Origin: an uncultured Agathobacter sp.
Lineage (GTDB): Bacteria; Bacillota; Clostridia; Lachnospirales; Lachnospiraceae
Direction: 5' to 3'
Assembly (NCBI GenBank): GCA_934365945.1
Contig: CAKRNE010000002.1
Coordinates: forward strand, 1 to 64,000
DNA length: 64,000 nt
This document shows positions 24,458 through 33,409 of this stretch, piece after piece. The stretch's first letter is position 1, and every line of letters starts with the position of its first letter. Below the pieces are notes generated by a model. The model was not told the origin of the DNA. It ran no database searches and was given only the letters and a program-made list of their open reading frames with translations. The position numbers were made by a program, and so were the translations under genes.

Positions 24458-24994
24458 ATGAATAAAGAAATGACCGTAAACGGGAAAAGCTATACAATAA
24501 TTAAACTGCTAGGAAAGGGGAAAGGTGGATATTCTTATTTGGCAGAGTCTGGAAATAACAGGTATGTTTTGAAGCAGATACATCATGAACCTTGTGATTA
24601 TTATCAGTTTGGAAACAAGCTTGAGGCAGAAATCAGGGATTACAAGAAATTGAAAGAAATCGGAATAAAGATGCCTGCTATGCTTGAAACAGATGTGAAA
24701 GATGAACGCATCTTGAAGGAGTTTATTGACGGTGACACGATTTATCAGTTGGTTTTAGAAGACAAGATGAAAACTGACTATATCGAGCAATTGCATAGAA
24801 TGTGTGCGCTGTTATATGCTGCCAATACAAATATTGATTATTTTCCAACGAATTTTGTTGTAAATAACGAAGAAATATATTATGTTGATTTCGAGTGCAA
24901 CGATTACATGGAAGAATGGAATTTTGAAAACTGGGGTGTAAAATATTGGTCAAAGACACCGGAATTTTTGCAGTATGTGAAAGAACATTCATGA
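24458..24994 (+). CDS. Mini protein-kinase-like phosphotransferase
   Basis: This 178-residue protein keeps the core of the protein kinase fold in half the usual length: a glycine loop LGKGKGGYSYL (18-28), Lys39 in YVLKQI, Glu57 as a helix-C candidate, Asp127 and Asn132 in NIDYFPTNFVV (in place of HRDxxxxN), and Asp144 in YYVDFECN (in place of DFG). The C-terminal lobe is cut very short. It resembles small RIO/Bud32-like or aminoglycoside-kinase-like proteins. All catalytic positions are present, so it is likely active. The substrate is unknown. AACGAGGAG precedes the ATG. Confidence 0.8.
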   Translation: MNKEMTVNGKSYTIIKLLGKGKGGYSYLAESGNNRYVLKQIHHEPCDYYQFGNKLEAEIRDYKKLKEIGIKMPAMLETDVKDERILKEFIDGDTIYQLVLEDKMKTDYIEQLHRMCALLYAANTNIDYFPTNFVVNNEEIYYVDFECNDYMEEWNFENWGVKYWSKTPEFLQYVKEHS

Positions 24995-25062
24995 TACAAG
25001 TATGGTTTTGGTTGGTATAATGATGGCGGAAATAAGTAAATTTGAAAGGTTTTATTTTGGTT

Positions 25063-25614
25063 ATGTTTCAAGCAAATAAAAATAGTATAAGTTGTAAATT
25101 TGCCAATATCGAAGATTTTGATGAAATTCAAAAATTGTATTGGAATCTTATTGAGCAGAGCAAGGATGAACCATCTTTTCCGGGATGGAAGAAGGGTGTG
25201 CATCCGTCTCCGGAAATGATCATGGAGAGTATAAAACAAAAGCAAATGTATATTTTAAAAGCAAATGATGTGATAAAGGCAGGTGCTATATGCAATCATA
25301 TTTCAAATGAGGAATATGCAAATGTTTCGTGGCGGATTAAAGATACCGGAGCAAATGTGTGTATTATTCATGCATTGGCAGTCGGTTATGATTATCGTGG
25401 TCAGGGGCTGGGAAAGATACTTGTAAATCAGATTATATCTGACGCAAAGGAAAGCGGAAGTGAAGCGATACATCTTGATGTGATAGATAATAATGTAGCT
25501 GCAGAAGCCTTTTATAAGGGGCTTGGCTTTCAGTATATAAGTACCGAGAACATTTTTTATGAGGTTGTAGGACACAGAAACTTCAAAATGTATGAGTATA
25601 TTCTAAGTGAATGA
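25063..25614 (+). CDS. GNAT-family N-acetyltransferase
   Basis: This 183-residue protein has the GNAT fold, with the acetyl-CoA loop YRGQGLGKILV (motif A) preceded by the IHALAV strand, and a late EAFYKGLGFQYI block (motif B). The ATG at 25063 is preferred; a TTG at 25042 is possible but has no better ribosome site. GNAT enzymes acetylate amines on small molecules or proteins. The substrate cannot be read from the sequence. A strong terminator follows 27 bases later. Confidence 0.85.
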   Translation: MFQANKNSISCKFANIEDFDEIQKLYWNLIEQSKDEPSFPGWKKGVHPSPEMIMESIKQKQMYILKANDVIKAGAICNHISNEEYANVSWRIKDTGANVCIIHALAVGYDYRGQGLGKILVNQIISDAKESGSEAIHLDVIDNNVAAEAFYKGLGFQYISTENIFYEVVGHRNFKMYEYILSE

Positions 25615-25640
25615 TAAAAACAGGAGAATTGGCATTTACA

Positions 25641-25688
25641 GGGCAAATCAAATTCGGTATAAAGAGGTTTGATTTGCCCTCGTTTTTT
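25641..25688 (+). terminator. Strong terminator between convergent genes
   Basis: GGGCAAATCAAA (25641-25652) pairs perfectly with TTTGATTTGCCC (25668-25679), followed by CGTTTTTT. It lies after the GNAT gene and may also insulate the convergent DUF3021 gene. Confidence 0.85.
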
Positions 25689-25737
25689 GCTTCGATATTG
25701 CAGAGCGTCACTCTACAGACACGCAGTATGAACAAGC

Positions 25738-26169
25738 CTATAATTTTTTGATTCTTTCATTCATTTTTCTGGCATCATTGCGATAGTGAAGCATGAAGCC
25801 TCCCCAAATTATAAATGCCAAAGCTATTTGAAATATGGCTGCAATAATTCCGTGAAGGATAGAACTTGTTCCTCCTATCCATCCGACAGTATATGCGACG
25901 ATTGTATAAATAACACAGCCTGTTCCCATGTGAATAATTACCTTAAAAGGCATTGGAAGATTGTCTTTGTGATAAATCATGGTCGGAAGTCCAAAACCCA
26001 GACCTACAATTATACATCCGATAACCATTTTGGAAAATTGGTAATTATCTAAACTAAAATTACCGTCATAGGCGATGTCAAATACCATTCCTGTAATGCA
26101 GAAAATGGTTAATGCTATACCAATGCTTGTTATAGTGCTTTTAATCAAATCTTTCACAGTTTCTCTCAT
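25738..26169 (-). CDS. DUF3021 membrane protein, LytTR partner
   Basis: This 143-residue membrane protein has four predicted helices (near 15-33, 48-66, 77-96 and 107-128), a layout and length typical of DUF3021. It lies ten bases after a LytTR regulator gene, the standard pairing for this family, in which the membrane protein is thought to hold back or tune the regulator. The C-terminus is basic and cytoplasmic. GAGGAC precedes the ATG. Confidence 0.85.
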   Translation of the reverse strand: MRETVKDLIKSTITSIGIALTIFCITGMVFDIAYDGNFSLDNYQFSKMVIGCIIVGLGFGLPTMIYHKDNLPMPFKVIIHMGTGCVIYTIVAYTVGWIGGTSSILHGIIAAIFQIALAFIIWGGFMLHYRNDARKMNERIKKL

Positions 26170-26179
26170 TTTTGTCCTC

Positions 26180-26617
26180 CTATAATCCCAGATATTTTTT
26201 AAACTCAGGCAGATATTTTCTTGATACGTAATCCTTACATCCGTTTTTTAGTTTCAAAAGAAGAGTGCCGCTAAAACCAGCCTCGACATTGCTCATATAA
26301 GACAGATTGACCAAAGTTGATTTTGAAATTTGCATAAATCCGGCACCAAGCTGCTGTTGCATTTCGTACAGTCTTTTTCGGGAACGGTAGCGGTGTTCTT
26401 TGCCATAAATAATAGTATCCTTGTTTTCGACCCTTACCATGTATATTTCTTTTGGCTGTAAAATGACAATATCATTTTCGTTTTGTAAAGCTGTAATTGG
26501 GCTTTCATTTGAACCGAATATATCAAGGGTACGCTGGACGCTGTCAGTGATTTTATCTGTATATATGATGGCATATGGTTCGCTGTATTCTGGTGAAAGT
26601 TCAATACTTACCTTCAT
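26180..26617 (-). CDS. LytTR-domain DNA-binding regulator without receiver domain
   Basis: This 145-residue regulator has an uncharacterised front part (1-45) and a LytTR DNA-binding domain (about 48-145): ILQPKEIYMVRVENKDTIIY, a RSRKRLYEMQQQL helix, and ISKSTLVNLSYM, all standard for the fold. There is no phospho-acceptor domain. Such stand-alone LytTR proteins usually control their own operon together with DUF3021. AAGGAGG precedes the ATG. An imperfect palindrome about 60 bases upstream may be its site. Confidence 0.87.
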   Translation of the reverse strand: MKVSIELSPEYSEPYAIIYTDKITDSVQRTLDIFGSNESPITALQNENDIVILQPKEIYMVRVENKDTIIYGKEHRYRSRKRLYEMQQQLGAGFMQISKSTLVNLSYMSNVEAGFSGTLLLKLKNGCKDYVSRKYLPEFKKYLGL

Positions 26618-26675
26618 GTAAAATCCTCCTTTCTTTTTGGTGAGTTAATCATACAATATTTCATACATAATGTCT

Positions 26676-26696
26676 CGCATTTGGATGTAAGTGGCG
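26676..26696 (-). promoter_or_regulatory. Possible LytTR autoregulatory site
   Basis: On the minus strand CGCCACTT, six bases and AAATGCG form an imperfect palindrome about 60 bases before the LytTR start codon. Its position and symmetry fit an operator. There is no independent support. Confidence 0.35.
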
Positions 26697-26924
26697 AAAA
26701 AACATGTGTAAGATGCGCTAAAGCAGGATAATCCTGATAAGTTCTGCTATCGGAAGATATGTGAGTCTGCACACCGTACGACACAATCAACATTTGACAT
26801 GTGGGAAGTTTTAGTGATTAATATTTCTTTAATTTTGTCAGCATACTATTTACATAGTACAAATAGTAATGTACTTTAAAAAAGTACAGGACAGTACAAA
26901 TAATCAGAAAGAGATATGATAATC

Positions 26925-27839
26925 ATGAAGAAGAAATTAATTGCAATAATAGTTGGAATGATGCTTTGTGCAGAACTGTTTGGCGGTTGTGGTAATAAGA
27001 ATATAAACAAGGATAATATTACCACGGATACTGCTGAGGAGTCGAAACAGCAGGATTCGGATAAAAAACAGGAGCTGCCAACTGCAACATATATGGGTGG
27101 AAGCAATACCATTACTGAGGTGTGCGAGGAGCTTAGTTCAGCCGGGGCAGCGCATGTAGATACCTTTAAAGAACGGGTAACTGATTTTGCGGATTCTGCA
27201 GGGAAGAATGCAAAGCTTGAGGATACATGGTCAGATGCGTATAAAATGAAAGCAGATACAGGTAAATGTATGGATGGCTGGGAGGAAAAACATGACTATT
27301 CAGATGCCGATTGCAGAATGACAGCTTTTCTTTTGCTGGATGGGCTGCTTCACGCACAGTCAACGGAAGATAGCTATAGCGGCACATATTTAATGTTTGA
27401 TACAGAAGCAATAGATAATGTAGACAGGTATGAAATCATAAGGCAGAATAAGGACATGTTTACTACATTATACGGAGAAAAGAGTATTACGGACGATAAA
27501 CATCCTGAAAAGACATTCTCTGACAACTGGAAGAAGTATGGATTTCAAATAGACAGTGACCGTATTTCACTTATTAGTATAGCAATATATGATCCGGATT
27601 CTGATGCTATGTTCGTGGGACATACAGGTTTATTGATAAAGTACAGTGACTATTATTTGTTTGTAGAAAAAATAGCATTTGAGCAGCCATATCAGGCAAC
27701 AAAGGTGAATAATATGGATGAATTATTAAGTATTCTTTCACTGAGACCTGAGTATTTCGGAGATGAGAAGGAGGCTGGACCGTTTGTATATAATAATGGA
27801 GACTATGTTGGAACATTAGAATTACAAAGTGCAGAGTAG
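26925..27839 (+). CDS. DUF4300-family lipoprotein
   Basis: This roughly 304-residue protein starts with a signal peptide and a lipobox near LFGGCGN, so it is surface-anchored. The folded part (about 55-300) matches DUF4300: DCRMTAFLLLDGLL, TYLMFDTEAID, FTTLYGEKSI, then FVGHTGLLI and a LFVEKIAFEQPYQATK block. The function of the family is unknown to me. An ATG three codons earlier (26916) is equally possible. A candidate promoter, TTGTCA-N17-TACAAA, lies in the roughly 300-base upstream gap, which also contains repeated AGTACAAAT. Confidence 0.8.
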   Translation: MKKKLIAIIVGMMLCAELFGGCGNKNINKDNITTDTAEESKQQDSDKKQELPTATYMGGSNTITEVCEELSSAGAAHVDTFKERVTDFADSAGKNAKLEDTWSDAYKMKADTGKCMDGWEEKHDYSDADCRMTAFLLLDGLLHAQSTEDSYSGTYLMFDTEAIDNVDRYEIIRQNKDMFTTLYGEKSITDDKHPEKTFSDNWKKYGFQIDSDRISLISIAIYDPDSDAMFVGHTGLLIKYSDYYLFVEKIAFEQPYQATKVNNMDELLSILSLRPEYFGDEKEAGPFVYNNGDYVGTLELQSAE

Positions 27840-27954
27840 ATAAGGGCTGCATACAGATGGCATAAATGTTTATTCGTTGGATAGACATCCACTATTTATA
27901 AAAACGGTTTATGCACATATTTTATCAGAAAAAATTTGAGAGAGGCGAGTTGTT

Positions 27955-28518
27955 ATGAAAAAAAGTGTTATATTTGTGATGTCTGTGTTGATATTTGGAG
28001 GCAGTATTATGTGTGCTGGATGTAGTACTGAAGATCCGCTTGCGAAGAAAGTTATAGATGAATTGCAGGAGAGAAGGGTATCAAAGCACAGCTATTTGGA
28101 GCTGGATACAGATGATAAAGTTTATTACATTGAAAAGGCTATTAATGAAAATGATGCTGATAAAATATATGATATTTTTTCAGAAGATGTCAAGCAGGAA
28201 GTAGGAGAGGATGAATTATTAGCCCGGATAAAAGAGTGGATGTCAGCTTTTAATGGAAGTGCAAGTCTTACATATATGTGGAGTTCGGAAAACAGTTCTA
28301 CCGATAATGATTTATACGATGCGGAAGATGATGTGGCATTTAATTATGTGGTTAATGATACTGAGTATGTGTGTGTGATAACGGCGGTAGATGCATCAAG
28401 CAAATCCACAGATTATGTTGGGGCAAGATATATGCTTAGTATTAAGAGGGAATTACTTGATGCAGGAGAATACACATTTACAGATTATGATACCCCCGGT
28501 GTAGCGACCATAGATTAA
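27955..28518 (+). CDS. Lipoprotein, DUF5104-like
   Basis: This 187-residue protein has a signal peptide and lipobox MCAGCS (cysteine near residue 22). The mature part has an NTF2-like pattern: a helix with YIEKAINENDADKIYDIF, then strands for a cone-shaped pocket, as in DUF5104 proteins. That family name is tentative. AGAGGCGAG precedes the ATG. It follows the DUF4300 lipoprotein with a 115-base gap and may be part of the same unit. The function is unknown. Confidence 0.65.
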   Translation: MKKSVIFVMSVLIFGGSIMCAGCSTEDPLAKKVIDELQERRVSKHSYLELDTDDKVYYIEKAINENDADKIYDIFSEDVKQEVGEDELLARIKEWMSAFNGSASLTYMWSSENSSTDNDLYDAEDDVAFNYVVNDTEYVCVITAVDASSKSTDYVGARYMLSIKRELLDAGEYTFTDYDTPGVATID

Positions 28519-28631
28519 GGGAAAAATTAGTGCCTTGTGAAAAACCAGTCCTTTTGATAAAATGAAGTGGCATGGCTGTGGAAATATGCAGTTGTAAATG
28601 GCAATTTTGTTAATAGGAACGAGAGATATAC

Positions 28632-29738
28632 ATGAGTATTTTAAATGTAGAACACTTAAGTCATGGATTTGGAGACCGTGCAATTTTCGAGGATGTTTCA
28701 TTTAGATTATTAAAAGGTGAACACATAGGTCTTGTCGGTGCAAATGGTGAGGGTAAATCGACTTTTATGAATATTATCACAGGCAGGCTTATGCCTGATG
28801 AGGGCAAAATAGAATGGGCGAAAAAAGTTCGTGTTGGCTATCTTGACCAGCATACAGCACTTGAAAAAGGTATGACAATTGGATCAGTTCTTGCATCTGC
28901 ATTCGATTTTTTATACGAGATGGAGAATGAGATGAATGATATCTATGCCAGACTTGGTGATGTAGATGAGGATGAGATGAACAGGCTTATGGAAGAGGCT
29001 GGCACAATTCAGGATATGCTTACGATGCATGATTTTTATATGATTGATTCAAAGGTCGAGGAGGTTGCCAGGGCACTTGGACTTTTAGATCTTGGACTTG
29101 GTAAAGATGTCACTGACTTAAGCGGAGGTCAGAGAACCAAGGTTTTGATGGGCAGGCTTCTGCTTGAGAAGCCTGACATCCTGCTTCTTGATGAGCCTAC
29201 GAATTATCTTGCTGTTGAGCATATTGAGTGGCTTAAGAGATATCTGAATGATTATGAGAATGCGTTTATTCTTATATCGCATGATATTCCGTTTTTAAAT
29301 AGTGTGGTTAATCTCATCTATCATATGGACAATAAAAAGCTTGGCAGATATGTCGGTGATTATGACAAATTCATGGAAGTCTATGAGATGAAGAAGGCAC
29401 AGCTTGAAGCTGCTTACAATAAACAGCAGCAGGAGATAAAAGACCTTAAGGATTTTGTCGCAAGAAATAAAGCGCGTGTTGCCACAAGAAATATGGCGAT
29501 GTCGCGTCAGAAGAAGTTAGACAAGATGGATGTGATTGAGCTTGCGGCAGAAAAGCCTAAGCCAGAGTTTAATTTCAAGACAGCAAGGACTCCGGGCAGG
29601 TATATCTTTAAGACGGATGGGCTTATAATTGGATATGATGATCCTCTCTCATCGGCGTTGGAAAGGATGAACGTGTTCCAATGGAACTTGTCTTATATAA
29701 TGGTGATGAGGTGTTGTTATGTTAGAAAACGGAGATAG
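28632..29738 (+). pseudogene. ABC-F ATPase, truncated after the first nucleotide-binding domain
   Basis: The frame encodes a complete first ABC domain (Walker A GANGEGKST, LSGGQRTK signature, LLLDEPTNYLAVEH), and the ABC-F linker helices (ARNKARVATRNMAMSRQKKL). It reaches IFKTDGLIIGYDDPLS, where the second ABC domain begins, and then runs into 28 unrelated residues. ABC-F proteins are normally about 520 residues with two ATPase domains and act on ribosomes, so this 368-residue version should not work normally. In another frame the foreign part reads RVPMELVLYNGDEVLLC and stops, like the end of a different gene. A deletion fusion near 29645 explains it. A dominant or half-site function is possible but unlikely. 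Confidence 0.82.
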
Positions 29739-30177
29739 CATAAAAATAAAGATAAATACACTAACAACAGATATGTTTCTTGAACTATATACATCGGTGG
29801 GCTGGGAGCCTCCTTGTAGGGAACAGGTGGAATGTGCCTTAAAAAATACTGCAGCTTCATTTGTGGCATACGAAGAAGAAAAAGCAATCGGTATGGTAAG
29901 GCTTATTGGAGATGGCGGTATGTCATTTTACATAAAAGATTTTGCTGTCTTGCCCGGATATCAGGGGAAAGGTGTTGGTCAAATGCTGCTTATGGAATTA
30001 CAGCAATATTTATTGGAGTATAAGCCAGCGGAATGGGCGGTCAGTCTGGAACTGATCAGTACGAAAGAAGCAGTCGAATTCTATAAAAAGCATGGCTTTG
30101 AGGAAAGACCATGTGAGTGGGATGGACCGGGGATGTTTAAAATGATACGGAACGGTGATAATCTAAAAATTGAGTGA
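29719..30177 (+). CDS. GNAT-family N-acetyltransferase
   Basis: This 152-residue GNAT enzyme has motif A in FAVLPGYQGKGVGQMLL and a C-terminal EAVEFYKKHGFEERP block. MVRLIGDGGMSFYIKDF is characteristic of the short GNATs that resemble AAC(6')- or PaiA-like proteins. It overlaps the end of the truncated ABC-F gene by 20 bases. It is the first of four GNAT or GNAT-like reading frames in a row, of which two are broken. The substrate is unknown. Confidence 0.85.
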   Translation: MLENGDSIKIKINTLTTDMFLELYTSVGWEPPCREQVECALKNTAASFVAYEEEKAIGMVRLIGDGGMSFYIKDFAVLPGYQGKGVGQMLLMELQQYLLEYKPAEWAVSLELISTKEAVEFYKKHGFEERPCEWDGPGMFKMIRNGDNLKIE

Positions 30178-30197
30178 GATTAGAAAGAGGAACAAAC

Positions 30198-30418
30198 ATG
30201 ACAATACATTATGAAGAATTAAATGGTAAAAATTTTAACGCATATTCACTGGATCATTTCGTGAGACATCAACGGGTAAGCGATTGGCTGTGTACATGCA
30301 GAGGAAATCAATCAGAAGCTGGCGGAAGAAGAACCATGCGATGTACAGCTTGAATATGTTCTTGACTAGAGAGCATTTTGTGAGAGAAGGATTAACAAGA
30401 AGCTATATTAAGGAGTGA
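30198..30418 (+). pseudogene. Decayed small gene (probably GNAT-related)
   Basis: An AGAGGAAC site precedes MTIHYEELNGKNFNAYSLDH followed by FVRHQ, a plausible gene start. After about 33 codons the sense switches to another frame (EINQKLAEEEPCDVQLEYVL, stop), then to a third (EHFVREGLTRSYIKE, stop at 30416-30418). Several small deletions have destroyed the gene. The family cannot be fixed from what is left; its setting between GNAT genes suggests one of those. Confidence 0.5.
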
Positions 30419-30425
30419 AGAAAAC

Positions 30426-30863
30426 ATGAAGATTAGAAAAATGGTAATTGAAGATTATGAAAAAGTGTATCAGTTATGGATGTCATGTGCTGGTATGGGA
30501 CTCAATAACCTGGATGATTCCAAAGAAGGAATTGAGAAGTTCCTGAGAAGAAATCCGGACACATGTTTCGTGGCAGAAAATCAAGAAATTGTTGGTGTGA
30601 TCTTAGCGGGAAATGATGGCAGGCGAGGATATATCTATCATACGGCGGTACACCCGGATTATAGAAAACAGGGAATTGCTGCAAATTTAGTAGATCATGT
30701 AGAAAAGGCAATGGTCGAACTTGAAATTCACAAAGTGGCTTTGGTAGTGTTTGATCGGAATGATACAGGCAATGTGTTTTGGGAAAAACAGGGATTTACG
30801 GTAAGAGAAGACTTGATTTATCGTAATAAAGCGTTGGCGGAAATTGTCAGAATTGATACATGA
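30426..30863 (+). CDS. GNAT-family N-acetyltransferase
   Basis: This 145-residue GNAT enzyme shows GVILAGNDGRRGYIYHTAV (beta4 strand), the acetyl-CoA loop HPDYRKQGIAANLV and FWEKQGF near the end. The layout matches the YpeA/RimI-like small GNATs. AAGGAG precedes the ATG, within the tail of the preceding decayed gene. The reading frame continues after its TGA into the next GNAT fragment without a shift. Confidence 0.87.
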   Translation: MKIRKMVIEDYEKVYQLWMSCAGMGLNNLDDSKEGIEKFLRRNPDTCFVAENQEIVGVILAGNDGRRGYIYHTAVHPDYRKQGIAANLVDHVEKAMVELEIHKVALVVFDRNDTGNVFWEKQGFTVREDLIYRNKALAEIVRIDT

Positions 30864-31364
30864 GTATATAGAAGTAAAAGAGGAGACTATATTCCATATT
30901 CATTTATTGAGGATGGGAAAATAATTTCCAATGTATCCGCAAACAGGATGACTTTTCTTCAGAATGGTGTAGAGAAAAATTACATACAGATCGGAACAGT
31001 AATGACGGATGAGGCATATCGCAGACAGGGATTGGCAAAAAAACTGATGGATCATGTGGTAAAACAGTACAAGGATGATTGTGATGGATTTTATCTGTTT
31101 GCAAATCTGGATGCTGTAGATTTTTATGATAAGTGTGGATTTTCTAAAGAAGCAGAGTATTGCTATTCTGTAAAAAATGAGTTTTGCATGAGAAAATCAG
31201 CAGGAGAAATTTTCATGCCGGTAAATACAACAGATGAGCAGATGGATATATGTGTGGCAGAGCAATACGATGGAGCCGGCGATTACAGGCTGTTTTATTT
31301 AGGGGAACAGCTTAAAAGTATTGAGAATGAAAAACTTTATTTTCCAGAGCTTTCACATGCGTAA
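30864..31364 (+). pseudogene. N-terminally truncated GNAT acetyltransferase
   Basis: The frame is open from the stop codon of the previous gene and reads IPYSFIEDGKIISNVSANRM, then the GNAT loop MTDEAYRRQGLAKKLMDHVV and LFANLDAVDFYDKCGF, ending at LYFPELSHA. This matches the middle of larger GNATs, in which a helical front half precedes PYSLIEDG. That front is missing. An ATG at 30948 could give a 138-residue product that retains the acetyl-CoA loop but lacks the first strands of the fold. Confidence 0.7.
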
Positions 31365-31458
31365 AGACAGGCAAAATAAATTGCTAGAGCAAAGAGAATA
31401 TACAGATGCCCGTAAAACATCCTATCAAAATGTATGAAGAGAAACGCAGATACCATAA

Positions 31459-32061
31459 TTACCGCTGATGCAGTATACTTATCCTTACCGGTCCGTTATT
31501 GTGTCTTATCAGGTGTCTGTATATCACAATCCCTGCGATTATGAAGCATCCAATCTGGATTGAAGCAGTTTTTATAGTCAAAAAGACGTTAAATGTAAAA
31601 AAACCAAAGGTCAGAATAGACCTGAGGGAATGTGGATTTACTATGACCACAACTGAAAAAAATATAAAGAAAAATGCCAGATAGACAGCCGGATGCAATT
31701 CCGGAAACAGGCCCAAAAGGACTCCGAAGGAGGCGGTAATAGCTTTGCCGCCTTTTTCTTTTTGTAGAAAAGGAAATGCATGTCCAAAGACAGGTGCGAC
31801 TAAAACCGGTACGAACAGCAGTGAGTTAATATTTAAATATTTCTGACCCAGATACACAGGGATAAATCCCTTTGCAAGCTCGCATATGAGTGAGAGTATT
31901 CCACATAAAAAGCCACCATACATAAATGCGTTGCTCACACCCGGATTGTGGTCATCGGGAAGTGTGCAGATATCAATGTTTTTTAATAGTTTTGGTATCC
32001 AGTAAGCAAAAAGAGTGCTTCCGAGTACGAAGCCTAAGAGTGTAAATAAAAAATATGGCAT
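31459..32061 (-). CDS. plsY: PlsY-like glycerol-3-phosphate acyltransferase
   Basis: This 200-residue membrane protein has five helices and PlsY motifs in modified form: LGSTLFAYWIPKLL near the start, NPGVSNAF (in place of NPGATN) near residue 39, and GHAFPFLQKEKGGKAI (in place of GH.fp.f..fkGGKg) around 93-108. PlsY transfers acyl groups from acyl-phosphate to glycerol-3-phosphate, the first step of membrane lipid synthesis. The divergence suggests a second, specialised PlsY rather than the housekeeping one. The next gene on the strand is a lipid glycosyltransferase, so the two may make a modified glycolipid. Confidence 0.8.
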   Translation of the reverse strand: MPYFLFTLLGFVLGSTLFAYWIPKLLKNIDICTLPDDHNPGVSNAFMYGGFLCGILSLICELAKGFIPVYLGQKYLNINSLLFVPVLVAPVFGHAFPFLQKEKGGKAITASFGVLLGLFPELHPAVYLAFFFIFFSVVVIVNPHSLRSILTFGFFTFNVFLTIKTASIQIGCFIIAGIVIYRHLIRHNNGPVRISILHQR

Positions 32062-32108
32062 AATAAATTCCTTATAGTTTCATGGTTTTATAGTTCATGG
32101 TTTTATAA

Positions 32109-33236
32109 TCAGTCAGCTGTATCAATGTGAGTCAGTTTCTCAAGCTGGCTGACAATCTGCATGGCAGCATCGGGCTTTCGCTCACGGCGCTGTGCACGTA
32201 TCATTTCTGCATTGCGTTCTTTATTTTCTATCATTATTTTTCCAAGCTCAATCTGCTTTGACAGACGCTTTGATGAGACAGACAGATGGCGTTTTTTGAA
32301 AAATGCAACATTTGCTGCCTCGCATCCCGGTATTGGAGCAGTGTGCACAATCGGTATATTTTTTACCAATGCCTCCGTGGAGGTGAGACCGCCGGGCTTT
32401 GTATAGATTACGTCACAGGCATCCATGAAAAGTGATACCTGATTGGTGTATCCTATTATGTGTACACGTTTGTTGAATCTGAACTCCTTTTGAAGTATGC
32501 GTTTTATCTTAGTATTGTTGCCACAAATGATTACAATATGCTCATTATTATGGCATCTTATGGCAAGTTCCGCAGCAAAGACAGCAAGCTTGCCAAAACC
32601 CATGCTGCCACTCATCACAAGAAAAATAGGCACATCGGAGGGCAGATGCAGCCTTGCTCTTGCAGTGTCTTTAGCTGTTCTTGTACAGAAAGCCTGTTTC
32701 ACCGGGATTCCTAATGGCAGCAGCTTATTTTCCGGAATACCGCGCTTTGCAAATTCATCGGTCAGATCCTCGTGGGGAATAACATAATAATCTACATTCG
32801 TCTCTTCCCAGAATGGGATACAGGTGTAGTCTGTTCCAACAGCGACTGCCGGGATATGAAGCAGATTTTTCCTTTTCATGCAAGTCAGGGTCTCGGCAGG
32901 ATACAGATGAGGCGTGACGACAGCATCAAAGCCGTTTGATTCAATGTATGCTGATAGCTTTTTACAAAGCAGGGCATTGGCAAAATAGACAGGAGATTTA
33001 TGCTTATCACTTGATATCAGCATGCCAATCCTATAGAGTAGTCCAAAGAAAAAAGGAATATGCTTTACAATGCCTATATATGCTCCTGATACGGCGTGTG
33101 ATGTGCGTTTGCCCGATAAGAGAAACATATCTATCATGGTCACAGAATGTCCTTTAAGCTCGGCCGCTTCTTTTATAGCTTTACCGGCACTGTTGTGTCC
33201 CTCGCCGGTGTCACAGGATAAAATAAGAATTTTCAA
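32109..33236 (-). CDS. MGDG-synthase/MurG-like lipid glycosyltransferase
   Basis: This 375-residue protein starts at TTG 33236 (AAGGA upstream) with KILILSCDTGEGHNSAGKAI, the GxGH nucleotide-sugar and lipid motif of MGDG synthases and UgtP-type diacylglycerol glucosyltransferases. The C-terminal Rossmann half has MSGSMGFGK and the donor-binding block TKPGGLTSTEALV near residues 280-295. It would add sugars to diacylglycerol at the cytoplasmic face. It lies 48 bases upstream of the PlsY-like gene on the same strand, which supports a glycolipid role. Confidence 0.87.
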   Translation of the reverse strand: MKILILSCDTGEGHNSAGKAIKEAAELKGHSVTMIDMFLLSGKRTSHAVSGAYIGIVKHIPFFFGLLYRIGMLISSDKHKSPVYFANALLCKKLSAYIESNGFDAVVTPHLYPAETLTCMKRKNLLHIPAVAVGTDYTCIPFWEETNVDYYVIPHEDLTDEFAKRGIPENKLLPLGIPVKQAFCTRTAKDTARARLHLPSDVPIFLVMSGSMGFGKLAVFAAELAIRCHNNEHIVIICGNNTKIKRILQKEFRFNKRVHIIGYTNQVSLFMDACDVIYTKPGGLTSTEALVKNIPIVHTAPIPGCEAANVAFFKKRHLSVSSKRLSKQIELGKIMIENKERNAEMIRAQRRERKPDAAMQIVSQLEKLTHIDTAD

Positions 33237-33409
33237 ACTGTTTAATTCCTTCCTAAATAAAGTATGCGATAAGTGTACCATAATTTTTTTAAATAATCTA
33301 CAGTGTAATAAAAGGTTGACATATCTAAGTCCAAAGCTTATTGTGGTAGAAGACATTGCAACAAAAGGTTTGCACAAAATGTTTTAAGAGATAATAAGGA
33401 GGCCCGCAG

